From the NCBI GenBank assembly GCA_003993805.1, contig RSEF01000004.1, positions 78,005,536 to 78,069,535 on the forward strand: DNA of 64,000 nucleotides. The letters run 5' to 3'. The translations under genes and the position numbers were made by a program. Source of the stretch: Himantopus leucocephalus. Lineage: Eukaryota; Chordata; Aves; Charadriiformes; Recurvirostridae. The notes beneath the pieces were generated by a model. It saw only the letters and a list, made by a program, of their open reading frames with translations. It did no database searches and had not been told where the DNA came from. This document shows, one piece after another, positions 24,799 through 38,775 of the stretch (its first letter is position 1; every line of letters begins with the position of its first letter).

Positions 24799-26977
24799 AT
24801 TTTTGGTCAATTGTTCTTGTCTCCACTTCCAGTAATAGTACTGGAAGACTTTGTAGGAGTCCATTGTCTTCTCCAGGCCAAATCCCTTATATATTTGGGT
24901 CAAAGGTGTTAATCTTTCATAATTTCTTTTCATCAGTGATGTGGATGGTAATTCAGGTACAGGAGAACCGGATTCTCATTTTCTAATTAAAGCATTGGGA
25001 TTTAATCCAGAGCAGCTGAGAGCAGGAAAAATCCCCCTGTTCTCTTCTGCCTCTGAGCTGGATGTTCATTTCCTGCATATTTTGATGTATGCACAGTCTG
25101 ATCACACTTGGAGCTGTGATAAGAGCACATTTATTGAGGGAAAAAATAATCAGAAACTTATTAGGTAAACACTATAAAGTACTCAGCAGCATGAACAGTG
25201 ATTCTTGCACCCTTATGACTTTTCCAGACTTGGCAGAATTTGTTTTCAGATCTATATCTTTGCAACAAAGCCCCATTCCTCCTGCCAAATTCCAAGACCT
25301 TGTTCCAAAATAGGCAGGTGCTAGAACATTTCAAAGAAAAGGTGTCAAGAGTATTTTAACACTAGCAAAACAATATACATAGTTTCTATTTTCCAGAAAA
25401 ATAAAATGGACTGTCCCACTTTATTTCCAAAGAAAACTGTGGATCAAAATGTCATCATTTAGCAGGCTAACAAATGTCTGTGGAAACCAGCTTAGGCCAG
25501 GAAATATCTGAAAGCCTCAATGCTGGATAATGTTACCAATCCTGTTAGTTTTGAAAAAGGAGTTCTTAGGAAACATACTCAACTAATATTGCAGTATTTC
25601 CAGAGACCCTTCTGAAGGCACTAATTCAAGCATAATAGTGAAGACTTATGCCTGACAATTTGCATCTTTCATACTTAATTTAAATTTTTCTGCATCACCT
25701 GCTCTTACAAGCTTAGATTTGTATCTAATTTTCTATTAAGTAAAAAAATCAAATTAGTATTCAGTTCAAGAATCAAGGATATCTTCCTTATTTGACACAG
25801 GTTTTGAGGTATCAAGGATCATGCAGCTTCCTAAGGTTGAGCACAAACATTCAACCAGAAATATTTTTCAGTCTTCTTATACTTTTTATTGCACAGACAG
25901 GTAAACATAAAGTACAGATTTTAAAATGTTCAAACTTAATTTAAATCTGCTCCTCATGAGCAATGGATTTCAGAGCTAGATCCATGAAGAAACTGCGGTG
26001 TAGAAAAGCTAGATTTTGCTAAGTCTAACATCCAGATACATGGCTTCAAGGATTAATTTGCTATGATTCCTTAAATGCTGCTGTCTTATTAGTGCTAATA
26101 ACGGTCACAGAATATTTCCAAAATAATATAATATTATATCATGGATAGAAAGAGTAATTTCTACAAACACATAATAACCTTAGGTTTTAGTCTTGCAAGG
26201 AGAGCCACTAGTGTGGATCCTTATTCCCATAAAAAATTCAATGAAAAATCTAGTGAAAAGTGTGAAAAATCTGTTTATTATTTCAATACAGTACAAATAT
26301 CTCCTTCATAGTCTTATTACATAGTGATTAAAGGGTGAAAATAGAATTTCATTTGCAAGGTATTAGTTTACGATTAAATTTTTGTAGTTGTCAGGGTAAA
26401 AACTATAATTACATAGAAAATGATTTTTCTTTTCAGGATATTAAGTGAAAATTTATACCTTTGGAATGAAATAATGGGAATAAGTTCTAAAACCAATGCT
26501 TTGAACAACAAGCAGCTGCAATTCAATATATGTAAAAAGTAATGAAACCAAGCCAAATAGTGTAAACTTCAGTGGAAAAGTCATCTCTTGAGATGCAATC
26601 TTTTTGCAAAGCTCTTGAATGATTAATGCAAATGGTATTTCACTTGTGGTTGTTTTTCGAAGTGGGTCAAGAACACATATGTTTATATCATACACAGAAA
26701 TGATGTTAAATTTTAAAGCTCTAATAAATTCACAAGAGCCAGACATATTTAGGATTAAAACTTTCACTATGTCCACAGTACATTCCCCCTGTGCCTGCAT
26801 AATTGCAACGTTGTTAAGGCTTGAAATCAGTGCTTTTATGTTACAAGTTAAAGATTAATTGGAAGCCTTATCTTTGAATTTTCTTACTTTCTTGGGTTAA
26901 AGGCAAATCATTAAAACAACATTAATGCATTTCCTTTTCCTATATTAATTTTCTTTTATTAATGGTAGTTAAAGTGG

Positions 26978-27004
26978 AAAAGGAAAGAAAAGAAAAGAAA
27001 AAAG
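26978..27004. repeat. (AAAAG)n short tract
   Basis: A purine-only run of GGAAA and GAAAA units about 27 bp long. Confidence 0.85.
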
Positions 27005-29928
27005 GCTCAGAGGGAGAACTTTTAAACAAATGTATCCTGTATGTCTTCACTGGGGGTGTGTCCTTAGTTTCTCATTCAGAAAAATTGGATTTTAGAATTT
27101 GCAAGAATGCAGTGCTATTGGAATTTGGATAGGAAAAGCCACTCTTTCATTACACAGGTAAACAAAACCACTCTTGAGGCACATCTGTGAAACCTTTCGC
27201 AGAAGACTGCAAATGTCTCCATACGCATACTTTAAATTTGTACAGATGCAAACTAATTCTAAACTAAAACCTTCAGAGTCACGACTGTGGTCTTGCTGGG
27301 CTAATGAAAACGTGAGTGATCCCTTAAAAGTATTCATAGCTACTCTTACTTACGTGAACTAACACAACACTGTGTAGTCAGGCAAAGATCATTGAAGTCA
27401 TGCTTGTAAACATCCTTTTCTATGAACATTGCATGACTCAGTCCAGGGTTTATTCACATCATTGATTTTAACAGCACATCGACAACTGCTTTGCCTACAT
27501 TTGAACTCAACAAAAATTGTTTTAATCTTTATCTCACCCTTGCTTTTGACTTTGTTGTGGGTGCCAAGTATTACTGGTCAATTGCAATTGCAATTATTGT
27601 CAACTAAGAAAAAACTAAGACTGTGGTAGAATAAGATCTTTTGAACTACTTAAGTATTATGGTTAGTGTACTTTTAAACATGAAATATGTGTATCCTCTG
27701 CTGATGACTGAATATTTTAAGTTCTTTTTTCAAGTCAGAGCGCAATAAAATCTCCTAAAAGAGTGCTTTCCTTTAAAAGGTCTACACATTGTTTGGATCC
27801 GTATGTTATCTTGTTGGTAAGCAAATGTTCTATGCTTAAAGATCCTCAAAGTAACATTTATTCCCACCATACCAGTTTAACTATGTTTAATTGTGTTATA
27901 TTTCTTTACATAAGTAATTATCTTCTGTTTATATTGAATTGTAACTCTTTAATTAAAGTTGAGATGAATCCATTACTCTAATTAATGTATTATGTTTTCT
28001 TGAGAAAAACTTTTGAACAAAATAGAATAAATTGTGTAATATTTTAGCTCAGGAAGGTTACTCTCGGTTGCTAATTGTAATGGCAATTAACACACACCTG
28101 TTGATGTTAAATAATATTTTATTATACCATCACTTGTTTGTCCTATGTCATTTCACACATAATGTAGAAAATCTGGAAACATGTAAAGCATTATAAGGAT
28201 TGACTGAGGAGCAGATCGACAATAATTTGAACACAAAAGCCACTATAATAGCTGTGGAAAGCTGACTCTATGACTTCACCACTTTATAGCAGTTAAAAAT
28301 ACAGCCCTAAACATAAGGCTCACTCAAATAACAGATCTATCCTGCAGGATGGGACGTGGGGGAGTTGTCAGTGACCATTGTCTGAATCAGTCAGATGAAT
28401 GGCAAATACAGCTGAGAAACATAGCAGGAAAATGGGTCTAATAGCAGACCAGAATGCAGAGAGGGATAATTGTGTCTTCATCTAGATGTGAAGGAAATGC
28501 CAAGCACAGGCAGGAGAGTATGCAGATGCATTTTTTTCATCAGTGAATACCCCTTCTGTGTGCAAATAAATCACATTTTGTTTTCAGAAAGATGCCTTCT
28601 AATCTGTGGATACTCATACTGCTTGCAGACTTGCAAGGGGAAATTTTTACAGGCACCAAGTCTTGAGGCTGGCTGATTCTGTGTTTGGAAGGCTAAGAGG
28701 TATATATTAGAAGCTCAATTAAAGCATATTTGCACTATGGACTTCTGACCCCAAAATAACAAGTGGGAGCCCAGTCCTTTGAAAAGGATGCTTTCACAAA
28801 AATGTGAATGAAGGGGTTTGGATGGCTTAAACACAGATCATGGCAAAAGATTTGGTTTATCTCTTCATGAACTTATTAGAATGACCTGATGAAAACCAGA
28901 AGATGGTTGCTATTTTGGCATTTGCAAACCAAAGGACATCCTTCTTTGGTCAAAGAAAACATACCCAGCTTTCTGTACTGGGCACCTTCTGACAGATCAA
29001 GATCAATTTCTGCAGCTGCCTGCCGCAGAGGAAGAGAAAGCCCTTTAGACATTGCAGCTGAACATCCTTGAGCTGTTTTCTGACTAAAGACACTGCTCTA
29101 TCCTCAACTCTTCAGGGCTTCCCAAAAGACAAGTTTTTGAAAAAGTTTTCTGTAGACTGGAGGGGGACAAGAGAAAGGCAGAAAATACAATTTTTAGAGA
29201 AAAGAGGCAAGGACTATTTAAACCTGGGAGAGGCTTAGACATTGCAGAGCTCAGCGCCTAGGCTGTGAGATTAACAACGTCTAAACCTCTTCATAATTAA
29301 TCAGCAGGTGAGACCAGATCATGTACATAATAAATAATGGGGATGTGTGTTTTGTTACAGGAACAGGGACCAGAGCCATCAAGACCACTTTGCCGCTTTT
29401 GCAGTCAGCCATAGAATAGATATTTTAATCATTGTGCAATATTTAAAATGCATCCTATAAGTAATCAGATCTGCTTAACCCTGAAATAAAATAAGAATTA
29501 CTAAATAAGAACTCCCACTGTAGATCTTCCTCACAGATAATTATTTTTTCCTATTCTGAAAGACATGCTCTCCATAAATTGTGAAGCCAATGAAATTTAT
29601 GAGTGTTCAACAGCTTTAAAATTAGGCTACTTAGATTTTAACGTGCCTATAAGCCCCTTTTTTTCCTCCTGTATATTTTGGAATTCATCTAAAAATCATG
29701 TTGACTGATATTTTTTAACCTCTTCCTTTTTTTTTTCCTTCCAAAATTTACATTTGTAATATTAAATAAAAGTTTCAGAAGATGTTGGATCAAACCCCAA
29801 TGTATTTTTTTTGTTTTGCATTTAACTTGAATCTTAGAAGTTTCCTTCAAGTGAAGCTCCAACTGATTCATAACCAGCAAATAAGTATTAAAAAACCCCC
29901 TACAGTCTCAAAATGATCAGCTTTCTTG

Positions 29929-29942
29929 ACACTAGGTGGCAG
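29929..29942 (+). promoter_or_regulatory. CTCF-like core motif
   Basis: ACACTAGGTGGCAG fits the CTCF core (CCASYAGRKGGCRS) at every position but the first. CTCF sites act as insulators and loop anchors. One core match in 64 kb is not significant by itself and binding cannot be judged from sequence. Confidence 0.3.
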
Positions 29943-30235
29943 ACAAGGCAACCAGGAAGATCCTTGAGCAAACTGTCTCTACCTGTGTATTCTGGTGTGG
30001 TTGTGTGGATCCTTCTAGTTTAATATTTCTCGACGGGAAACAAAATCAAGGAGTTAGTGCAGAAAACATGCTACTTGCTGTACAGGCTTCCTCCACAAGC
30101 TATTGACTGACTATATCTTTTAGTGTTCATGCTTGTTTTTTGAAGAATGAATACCACTTTGAGAAGCCATTGTCTGTGAAGCCATGAAAAAGTATACATT
30201 GGTTTTTAAAATGGTATTATGTTAGCAGCATAATT

Positions 30236-30400
30236 ATGAATATATATGTATACACACGTAACATAATATATATTTCATAACATATGAGAAACAAAGCCCA
30301 GCTAAAACATCTTGATATATAAATATACCTCTCTCTATATAGATATATTTATGATATCTATCTGTCTATATGCAGAGTGATAGATATCTATATATCATGA
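30236..30400. repeat. TA-rich low-complexity region
   Basis: Interleaved ATATATGTATA, TATCTATCTGTCTA and GATATCTATATA elements form an AT-rich, partly palindromic patch, typical of decayed (TATC)n and (TA)n microsatellites. Confidence 0.8.
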
Positions 30401-31773
30401 CTTAACAGAAGTAGACTGTATTCTTGGCTTTACTGCAGATTTGCTCTGTGACTTGTAGAAGGTCAGTATTGTTCTCTACTTCAGCCTTACAATCTGTGAA
30501 ATCGAATATAATTTTCTTCCTTTCTTCCAGATCTGTAAACAAGAAAACTCATTAAAAAATATGAACTATATATGCTCAAAAAAGGATATATGGATGTATA
30601 TATCTCTCAAGAAGTTTTAGCTGGGCTTTCTTCCATGTTTTCATTGAATGAGTATGTAACATTTTTCCTCTATGGCAGAGAAAATGTCTGCCTATTGCTC
30701 CATTTTTTATACTTTGTCAAATTGTGAATCATCTGTTGAACGTTATGAAAGACCTGTTATTCCATGAAAATATACAGAAATGGTGTAATCAGGTCCTACT
30801 GAACCAAGCAAGAACTTCGCTACAAGCTTAAGAAAAATAATGAATTTGCTTAATATGATTGAAATTCTAGCACAAACAGGATTTTAGTGGACATATCCAT
30901 ATTTATCAATTTATAAAGGAAAATCTAGACGAGACATTAATTTGATCCTTCCAGGTTATTTTGGATTATTTTTTTCACACTAAGAATGCAAAGTTGAGTC
31001 ACAGACTTAGGGGACTAAGTCTATAATGTGATTTCCAGTTCTTTAGAAGCTGTGCTGGGTGATAAACTTGTAATGAGAAAATAAACAAACAAATTAAACT
31101 CTCTAAAAGGCCTGATCCTCCAACAGGTTTTTTTTGTTTTCTTTTGTTGTTTTTTTTTTTCATGAGAAAAAAACTGTAGGGTGAAGATTGACTTTTCTTA
31201 CCCTCTTAGTTGAGAAGATAACTTTTCAATGTAAACACACACAGTATCACATCCTTCTTAGCTGCCCACAAAACCAGCTGAAACAGCAGCAATGATAATT
31301 GAATTTATATAAAAGTTATCTATCCAAGTGATCTAGGACATTTGCAAAAAGATACATAAACAAATAGAGAACAATTTGAGTCTGAGTGTTTTTTTTCAGA
31401 CAGTTAAAACAGAAGATAGTTGGAAGATATCTAAAAAATCATGTCTTCAGTTTTCACTTCTAATTAACTGTTAAATATCAGGAATATTGTGAATGACAGT
31501 TCATAGATAAAATCACTGTGAAAGCTAGGTGACAGATAAACCAAAAAAAGAATAGGAGGCTTTCTCATTGTTTAGTGTTATCCACTTTTGGACTGACCTC
31601 ATCACATTACATCAATCAGGCAAAGGTATATATCCAGTGAAGCTGAATGTATTTGTTGCATCCTGATGTTCATTCATTTGAAAATATGTTGCATAAGTAA
31701 AAGGGTGGAAGCTCAGAATATACAGTCTTGAGTTCTGGGCTCCTGCTGTGCAGCTTGCAGGATTCGCTGCCTC

Positions 31774-31794
31774 TGTGTGTGTGTGCGTGTGTGT
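31774..31794. repeat. (TG)n microsatellite with one interruption
   Basis: About ten TG units with a single CG in the middle. Confidence 0.9.
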
Positions 31795-34220
31795 AAAACT
31801 CAATCCAGCTACAGATGCAGCTCACTTTAATAGTACTGAATTAGTTATCTCCACACCCAGGACAACTTTTCTCAATTTCCTCCTTTACGCTGCAGGTGCC
31901 AACAATGTCATTGTCTGCCATAGGCTTGCTTTACAAACAGACTGTGCTCTTATGTTGCGTTCATTTTGGCTTCCAAGTGGAAGTGGTACTAATGGGTTTC
32001 TTAGGCACTTACTATAAAAACAATTTGTCTTGTTGGCAGTTTCAGATACTCAGGAATTCTATGTACTTGTCTCCACTTTGCAGATCATCTTTTTTTGGCA
32101 CTTAAATATCACAGGAGGGACTTCCTGACTGGAGATAGCACTTACCGTATTACATGAGCTGTGCATTCTTTTTTGGATCTAGGGCTACACATAGCGACAA
32201 GTGTTTGGCTCTCGCAGGCAAAACAAAGAAGAATAAATTACGTCAGCAGAAAAATTCAGGTCAATATAGTTTTGAGCTGCAAGAATTCTCATGATTTTTA
32301 CCACCCTGATGAGATCCGTGGATCCCATATTCTGCTGTGTTTTATTTTTTTTGTAGTTTAATCTTATATAATTACTGACAATTTTAGCATTAGAAGACCA
32401 CATTTCTTTTCATTACAAATAAGTGCATGTTTATTTCCTCCTATGAATACACTTCAGCTTCTACTTCTGTCCGAAATGTTTTTAACTATTACTCCTTGTT
32501 AAAAAGAACAGATTTAAAAAATAAGGCATTCTCTTTCAGATGTCATGCTTCCAGTGAAAACAAACCTAAAAGGAAGCAATAACACTGATTCTAATTTGAT
32601 AGCGCATCTTTTGAAACATGCTTTTTTGGTTTTATTTTTTTTTCTTTCTGTGAAAGACAAAGGTTTATTATGATTGTTTCAGCAAAGAAATTAAGTACAT
32701 GCCTTATACTGAATATATAGATGAGCACTCTTTCAGACATCCTGTGATTGAGAGCACTCCTCAGTATTAATTTAAGTGATCACGAGGAAAGGTAGAGAAA
32801 AAGGTCACAAAGTGCTATGCAAGGCATAGTAAAGCTTTCAACTCTTCCATGTACTATGCCTTTCTTGAGAAGCTGGACGTAAAATAAATCAGAAAAGAGA
32901 ATTTTCATAGTGAATGGCAGTGATGCAACACATAACCCTCCCTCTAAAAAAGCCAGCAAAACTTAGAGCTAGAGAATGTGTAAAATCAAGGAGTGGGAGA
33001 AGAAAAGCAACAACTTCCCAAGGGAATATGATGACAGAATGTTGGATGTAAAATTCTAATGAAGAATAAACCAGTACATATTAGTAAAGGATAAAATAAA
33101 TTCATACCAAATCAAATCAATCACTTGAATAAGACTCAGAGGAGGAGACATTCAATGGTTTCTTTGACCTCCCTTTGTAACTAAAACAATGTATGTAAGA
33201 AGTAGGAAATAATATTAGTAGTAGTAATAGGAATGAAAAATAAATGTATGCTGCCATTATCCAAGTAGGATATTTCAGTAGCTACAGAGGGAAGCAGTAC
33301 TGGACAGTAACTGCAGACATGTTGCAATGCAGGGATGAGACTGAATATCTATGTTTGGATTAGTATATACATGTCGTATGGCCACTCCCCATAAGTTAAG
33401 ATTTTGCTCCTTGGTAAACCCAGACACTTGCTAGGAAAGGAATAGAAGGTGAAACAATCACTGACAAATGTATTGTGGAGACACCGTATAAGTTACTTAT
33501 TACGTCCTCCTAGGGGGTAATTTCATAACACATTAGTTCGTATATACTTAAGTTTGGTGTATACTTAAAACGCGAAGCCACATATCATGAATTATTGCTG
33601 CAGGAGTGCAGTGAGTTTCACCCAGGGGAAACTTCTTCAGCTACTATAATATTTTAAAATTTGAATCAAGCTAGTAAATCCATATACTGATATTTCAGTT
33701 TCCCAGAAGCCCTTTGCTATGCCTTAAGAAGTTTCCTATTTTCATTTTTCATTCATTCCCTCAGTCCTTAAAGGAATGTAGAATGGATTGTCCATTCAAT
33801 AAAGCTGTGTGAACTCAGCCACACTTTGAATCTCTAAAAAAAAGTAAGTTCAGAACTTCACTTTTAAGGGATATGCAATCTTCATGCCTAGGATATATGT
33901 CATAGCTCAAAAAACTTCCAGCCTCTGCCGATTCAGTTTCAAGGAACTGAAGGGAACAGCAAACTTGAAAACCCCGGAAACCCTCTATTCTACTAGTACA
34001 TCTTATCACTGAATGATAACCAAACTTCTCAAATTTAATTCTGCTTTTCAGTATCCTTTTGCTTGGCATTATAGTCAAGTGGTATTTTGTGGAATGTGTT
34101 TACTTAGACCTGGCAGTAGATTTTTATTTTCAGTACATATAACGTGAATTTGACAACATAAAAGACGAATCAACATCAGCTGCACATAGCAGGGTCTTCA
34201 AAAGTGGAGCTTCATAGCTT

Positions 34221-34262
34221 GGTTTGTTTGTGGGGTTTTTTTTGTTTGTTTGTTTGTTTTTA
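34221..34262. repeat. (TTTG)n tract
   Basis: T-rich TTTG units, in two blocks separated by TGGGG. Confidence 0.85.
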
Positions 34263-37200
34263 ATAAATTGTGAATGAGGTGCAAATAAAAATAAAGAATA
34301 CTTGACAGTGGGCCTTGCAAGTGTCATTGTCTTTGTAGATGTGCTAGTTCTTCCTTCAGAGACTAAGCCAGGGAACTGCAAATTTCAGTCTTCAGTTGAT
34401 TTAGGCAGAAAAATTTGAATGTATGAACTTCAGAAGGAAGAGAGAAGTGAAACAAAATAATAAAATTCAACAGTTTATTAGAGATTACATTAGGGTAATA
34501 AATACCTGTTTTAATATTTGCTGGTATTATGCCATGGTGGCTAGCAGGTCCTCCCAAAAATAAACAGAATAAATAAAAGACAGAGTCATTATGATTTTAA
34601 TGGTTTGTTTGGTTGGGGTTTGGGTCTGGGGTTTGTATGATTTTTTTTTTCACATGGGAACTACCATTACAAAATTCTTTTCGAACTACAGACTCACTAG
34701 TAAGTATAACCTCCCTACTAAAATGTTTGTTTAAATAGTTCTATTATGTTATGCCCCTTCTAAAATTTTCGAAGAACATTAGATATAAAACATAAATTTT
34801 ATTCATATTACTCAAATAAACTGTTTCTGTCAGCTCTGCTTCTGTGCATCTCCCGTGTACTGATGAATACATGAAATATTAAATGCCTAGATATATTTTG
34901 ACTTGATGTTTTATATCTGTAAAATGGAGATTTAAAGAAATTAGATGTCTTGGATAGGATCACAGACAAAAACCTGACAGGCCAAGGAACAGAGTATTCA
35001 GAACATACTTTGGTAAATCAACACATGTTATTAATGTGTGTTTGAATGGCTTGTGCACTTTACTGCATTTGTCAATTATTGCCACTATTTTACCAGCAGA
35101 ACACATGTGTTACAGTAAATAATATAGGATCACACGCATTTTTTTTTTGTTCCAGATGCCTACAACATTTAACCGCATCCTCCAAAAGGATATGACTCCA
35201 TATCAAAGTAAATAATTCAGCTGTTTCTCTGTTAAGTGTTGAGCCCAAGCATTAGGATGTTCTTATCCATTAATTAATTCCTTATTTACTTGTAGAAATT
35301 GGTCTTTTTTGTTTTTGAATAATTTATTCTTTTTGTTTGTTTTGTCTTTGTTAGAAGACATCCAATTCTGCTTTTCTTTAACTTCTTCCTTCTCTGAAAT
35401 CTCTCCGTCTCCCCATATTAGTCTTGCAAAACAAGACATTTGCTATCCACTACCTCTTCAGTTGTCAATTAATCCTTTTTCAGCTCCATAGCTTTAATCC
35501 TAAGAATTTATGTTATTCCATTATTTTATTCTAATCTATTAAACTCACTCTAATGATAAGACCACACTGTGAAAACATGTAAAAAAAAAACCTAGCATCA
35601 TGTAGCTTTTAGTGGTTTTGTTGAATACATTGTGTTTTTTAAGTCAGTTGTAGTTGCTGCCCAAAATGTTTCAGTGAAGGTTATTAAAGCAAAATATTGA
35701 AAGAAAATTAGGAGATACATAATACAAGTCATGAATATTAGCATATTCTGTGCTCTACCTCTCCTTGTCCTATAAAAAATATTTTGTACTGAAGCCTAAA
35801 ATATCTAAAAGCAATGAAACAGCACAAGTAGTCTCCAGATTGGTTCTGATTTTTCTTTTAATGTATTTAAGTTAGCCTGAAGATAAAACTTTGTTTGTGT
35901 GATTTAATATTTATAAGGGCAAACTTATAAACTCACAAAGTAGTACATATTTACATCTCTAAGTAATTGCTCCCAGTAATTAGTTAATTGCATTACTAGG
36001 GATTGCAAAGTGTTCATTAAAAATATTTTCTGTACATCCAGGGATTTACAAACTGAACCTGGACTTCATATAGACATAGTGTACCTATTATAAAATAATG
36101 ATACATAAATTATATGTACTTATTCTTTGTGCAGAAAATCTTTCTGATATCAAGTAGCTAGAACTAATTAGTTACAAGACATCTCTGTAGATTCTTTTTT
36201 ATCTGTGCCTGCAAAGTTAACACTATTGTTTACACTTCTAGTTGCATTTTAAAGTTATCAGAAATAAAGTCATATAAAAGTTTGATAGCAATATGAATGC
36301 CAGAAGCACAGAAGAAAATACCACTTCTATCAAGAAGATACAGAGAGAATCCTGCACCTCTTACATTTATTCTGGGGCTTCCACAACAGGACAAAAAGTT
36401 TGAAAATGAAAATACTTTTGAAATTTTCTAATTTTTAATCCCACAGAATGAGTTTGATATTAATCTTTAAAAGCACTGATTATCATTCAGTATAGACATC
36501 AGTTTGCTACAAAATGTCAGATTATTTTAATAGTACAGTGACCTCCGTTTAAAGGTCTATACCTCTACAACTTGTGAGTGATTATGACAATTCATTGACA
36601 AAAAGCAGGTCATCACAGCAGGTACAAGGAGTAGATACATCAGCATGAAGAAAAAGATGTTATGGTTTACTCAGAAAGTAGGAGGATTTAAATTTTTCTA
36701 AGGTGATTTTTTCTAAGTAAGGCTCCGACGCTGCATGTTCTGCCATCGTGCTAAAAATTATACTTTTTAGTGAGGACAGGGGAGTCAGGTGGTTTAGTAA
36801 GTATACAGATCCGGATTCTAATCATCTGTAGAGTTGCTTATACATATCTTCCAAATCCACACTGATAAGCTCCAACAAGCTTCTTTCAGGGATCAAAGCA
36901 GCTTTCAGGATTACATATATCGCAACTGTTTTAGAAAGAATATTGTAACTATGAGCAAGGTATGAAAAGAGTGACAAAGAACTTTTTGAAAGCTGTATTA
37001 GAATACTGCTTAACATTCAGGTAAATATTTACAAACAAAGATCTGCCTAGGGGAAATCAAACAGAAATTAAAGTAACCACTGCAAAAAGAATATCATTCG
37101 TCCAAAGTATTTAATGCCTTGAATAAATAAGGAACCTCTAAAGCTCCCTTGAAAATAGAATGCAAACATGAAATGAAGGTACAAATATCACTTGTAACCT

Positions 37201-38164
37201 TGTTTTTTAACAAAAATACAAAGATTTTAGTTTTATAAGTTATACTGCCAGAAGAAGTTGATAGGAAAAGAAATCATAGAGGTCATGTATATTTTTGTTT
37301 TGTCTCACTTTGGCTTAAAGTATTCTAGCTGTCACTATACACTGTATGCAGAAATAAATAACTGTTGCTGTCATCATTCCACTCCCTCCATCCCATTCAG
37401 CAATGACATTTTGTTCTTGTTTGGACCCACTCTGGAAAGCTTCTCTGTTTGACCGGGTAGGTATGTAATGTCAGCTGAACAGTACAGAATGCACATTTTT
37501 GTTTTCCTTAGAATTCTGAAATATATTAACAGAATAATATACTTCCAGTTATGAAAATAACACTGAGCAGTACAGCATCAGAGCTGCAACTCTAAATCAA
37601 ATTCTGGTAACCATGGAGTTTAGATTGAGTATTAGCAGTGCCCTGTAGGACAGAAATACCACAGTGCTCATTTTGGCTGTTTTGAAAACAGAAGGAAATC
37701 TGCTTAAGCTTTTAGAATTTTTGAATGCTCCTAAATAGCTACTTTTTCGGCATAGGCCTGCAAACTGAATTATGTCCTGTACTTTATATAATTGTAGGTG
37801 ATATCTCCTCAACGAAATACAGGATGGTCCATAATTGTGCTTCATTTCTAGGAGAAAAATACAGCAATGGAAAATTATGATGGCTCTGATTCTGCACACT
37901 GATTAAGATCAGAAGATATCTTTCTAAAAGCATGTTGAGGGTAGATCTAAAATGGAAGCATGCCACCTCATCGATGGATATAATTTTTAGGTAGCTAGAA
38001 CTTGAGGCTAACTCCACACCTTGAATGGAAAATGTGAGTGTGTTTTTGCCATCTCGCAATGGAGATTTTCAGTTAGAAAGGAAAAAACCTGTGGTTTTGT
38101 CCTTCTTGGTCCCTCGTGTTTCTATCTTGGTCGTTAAAAAGTTCACATACAATGTTCTGTGCTG

Positions 38165-38775
38165 AGCTTCCTCCACATTAAGTATTGGGTTTACTGGTGA
38201 GGAGCTGGCAGCAGGGAGGGGCTGAAGGGGTGGCCTCTGTGAGGACACAGCCAGTTCCAGATGGTTCCAGCTGGCTCCAATGGACCCACCACAGGAGCCA
38301 GCTGAGGCCCTCAGACAAACTGGTGGCACTTCTGTGAAAACCTGTTTAAGAATGGGCAGAATGCTGAACAGGGAGAAGAGGAGAGAAGAAAAAGAGTGAG
38401 AAGCAGCAGTGCAAACACCAAGGTCAGGGAAAGAGGAGAAGGCGGTGCTCCATGGAGGAGTTGATATTCCCCTGCAGCCCATGGAGGATCTGTGCCAGCA
38501 AAGATGGATATTGCCAAAGGACTGCAGCCCATGGCGGACCCACGCTGCAGCTGAGGACAAGCGTGGGGAGGAAAGAGCAGCAGGGAGAGACGCTGACCAC
38601 AGCCCCCACCCATCGCCCCTGAGCTGCTCAGAGCGGAGAGGGGAGTTGGGAGTGAAGGACAGAAGTTAAGCCTGGAAGAGGGGTGAGGAAAGGTGTTGTT
38701 TTAAGGTCTTTTTGCTGTTAGTATCAAAATCTATTTTTATATAAATATTGTGAGTATAATAAATGTAAATGAAAA
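38165..38775 (+). mobile_element. ERV LTR fragment (GC-richer avian type), + strand
   Basis: This is an island of higher GC in AT-rich DNA. In order it matches an avian LTR layout I recall. TATTGGGTTT comes first, then a G-rich stretch with GGGGTGGCCTCTGTGAG. A U3 part reads CAATGGACCCACC, followed by TTCTGTGAAAACCTGTTTAAG (TATA region). Next are ACACCAAGGTCAG, repeated CTGCAGCCCATGG units and AGTTAAGCCTGG, and lastly AATAAA at 38758-38763, the probable polyadenylation signal. The U5 end is missing and the left edge is uncertain by some tens of bases. The open frames on both strands here (up to 163 codons on the - strand) follow from the GC content and are not genes. Family name not verified; ERVL-like is my best guess. 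Confidence 0.75.

Larger units (their letters stand above)
24799..38164. other. Unique AT-rich non-coding DNA, no gene seen
   Basis: The longest stretch without a recognised element, about 13 kb. It holds only simple repeats: an (AAAAG)n-like tract at 26978-27004, a TA-rich patch at 30236-30400, T-rich DNA at 31128-31161, (TG)n at 31774-31794 and (TTTG)n at 34221-34262. Motif clusters of homeodomain type occur at 27577-27600, 28072-28089 and 35961-36000, and one CTCF-like match at 29929-29942. The 115-codon - strand frame at 26453-26800 has no recognisable domain. The lack of young transposons could reflect selective constraint, but that is inference. Confidence 0.65.

Noticed and set aside
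24409..24933. 174-codon - strand open frame
   Set aside because: It lies mostly in the ERV LTR, antisense to it, and resembles no retroviral protein I can recognise.
26453..26800. 115-codon - strand open frame with a hydrophobic segment
   Set aside because: AT-rich DNA readily yields Leu/Ile/Phe-rich translations; no family match is recognised.
38069..38669. Open frames of up to 163 codons on both strands
   Set aside because: The region is a GC-richer LTR fragment where stops are rare; no domain is seen.
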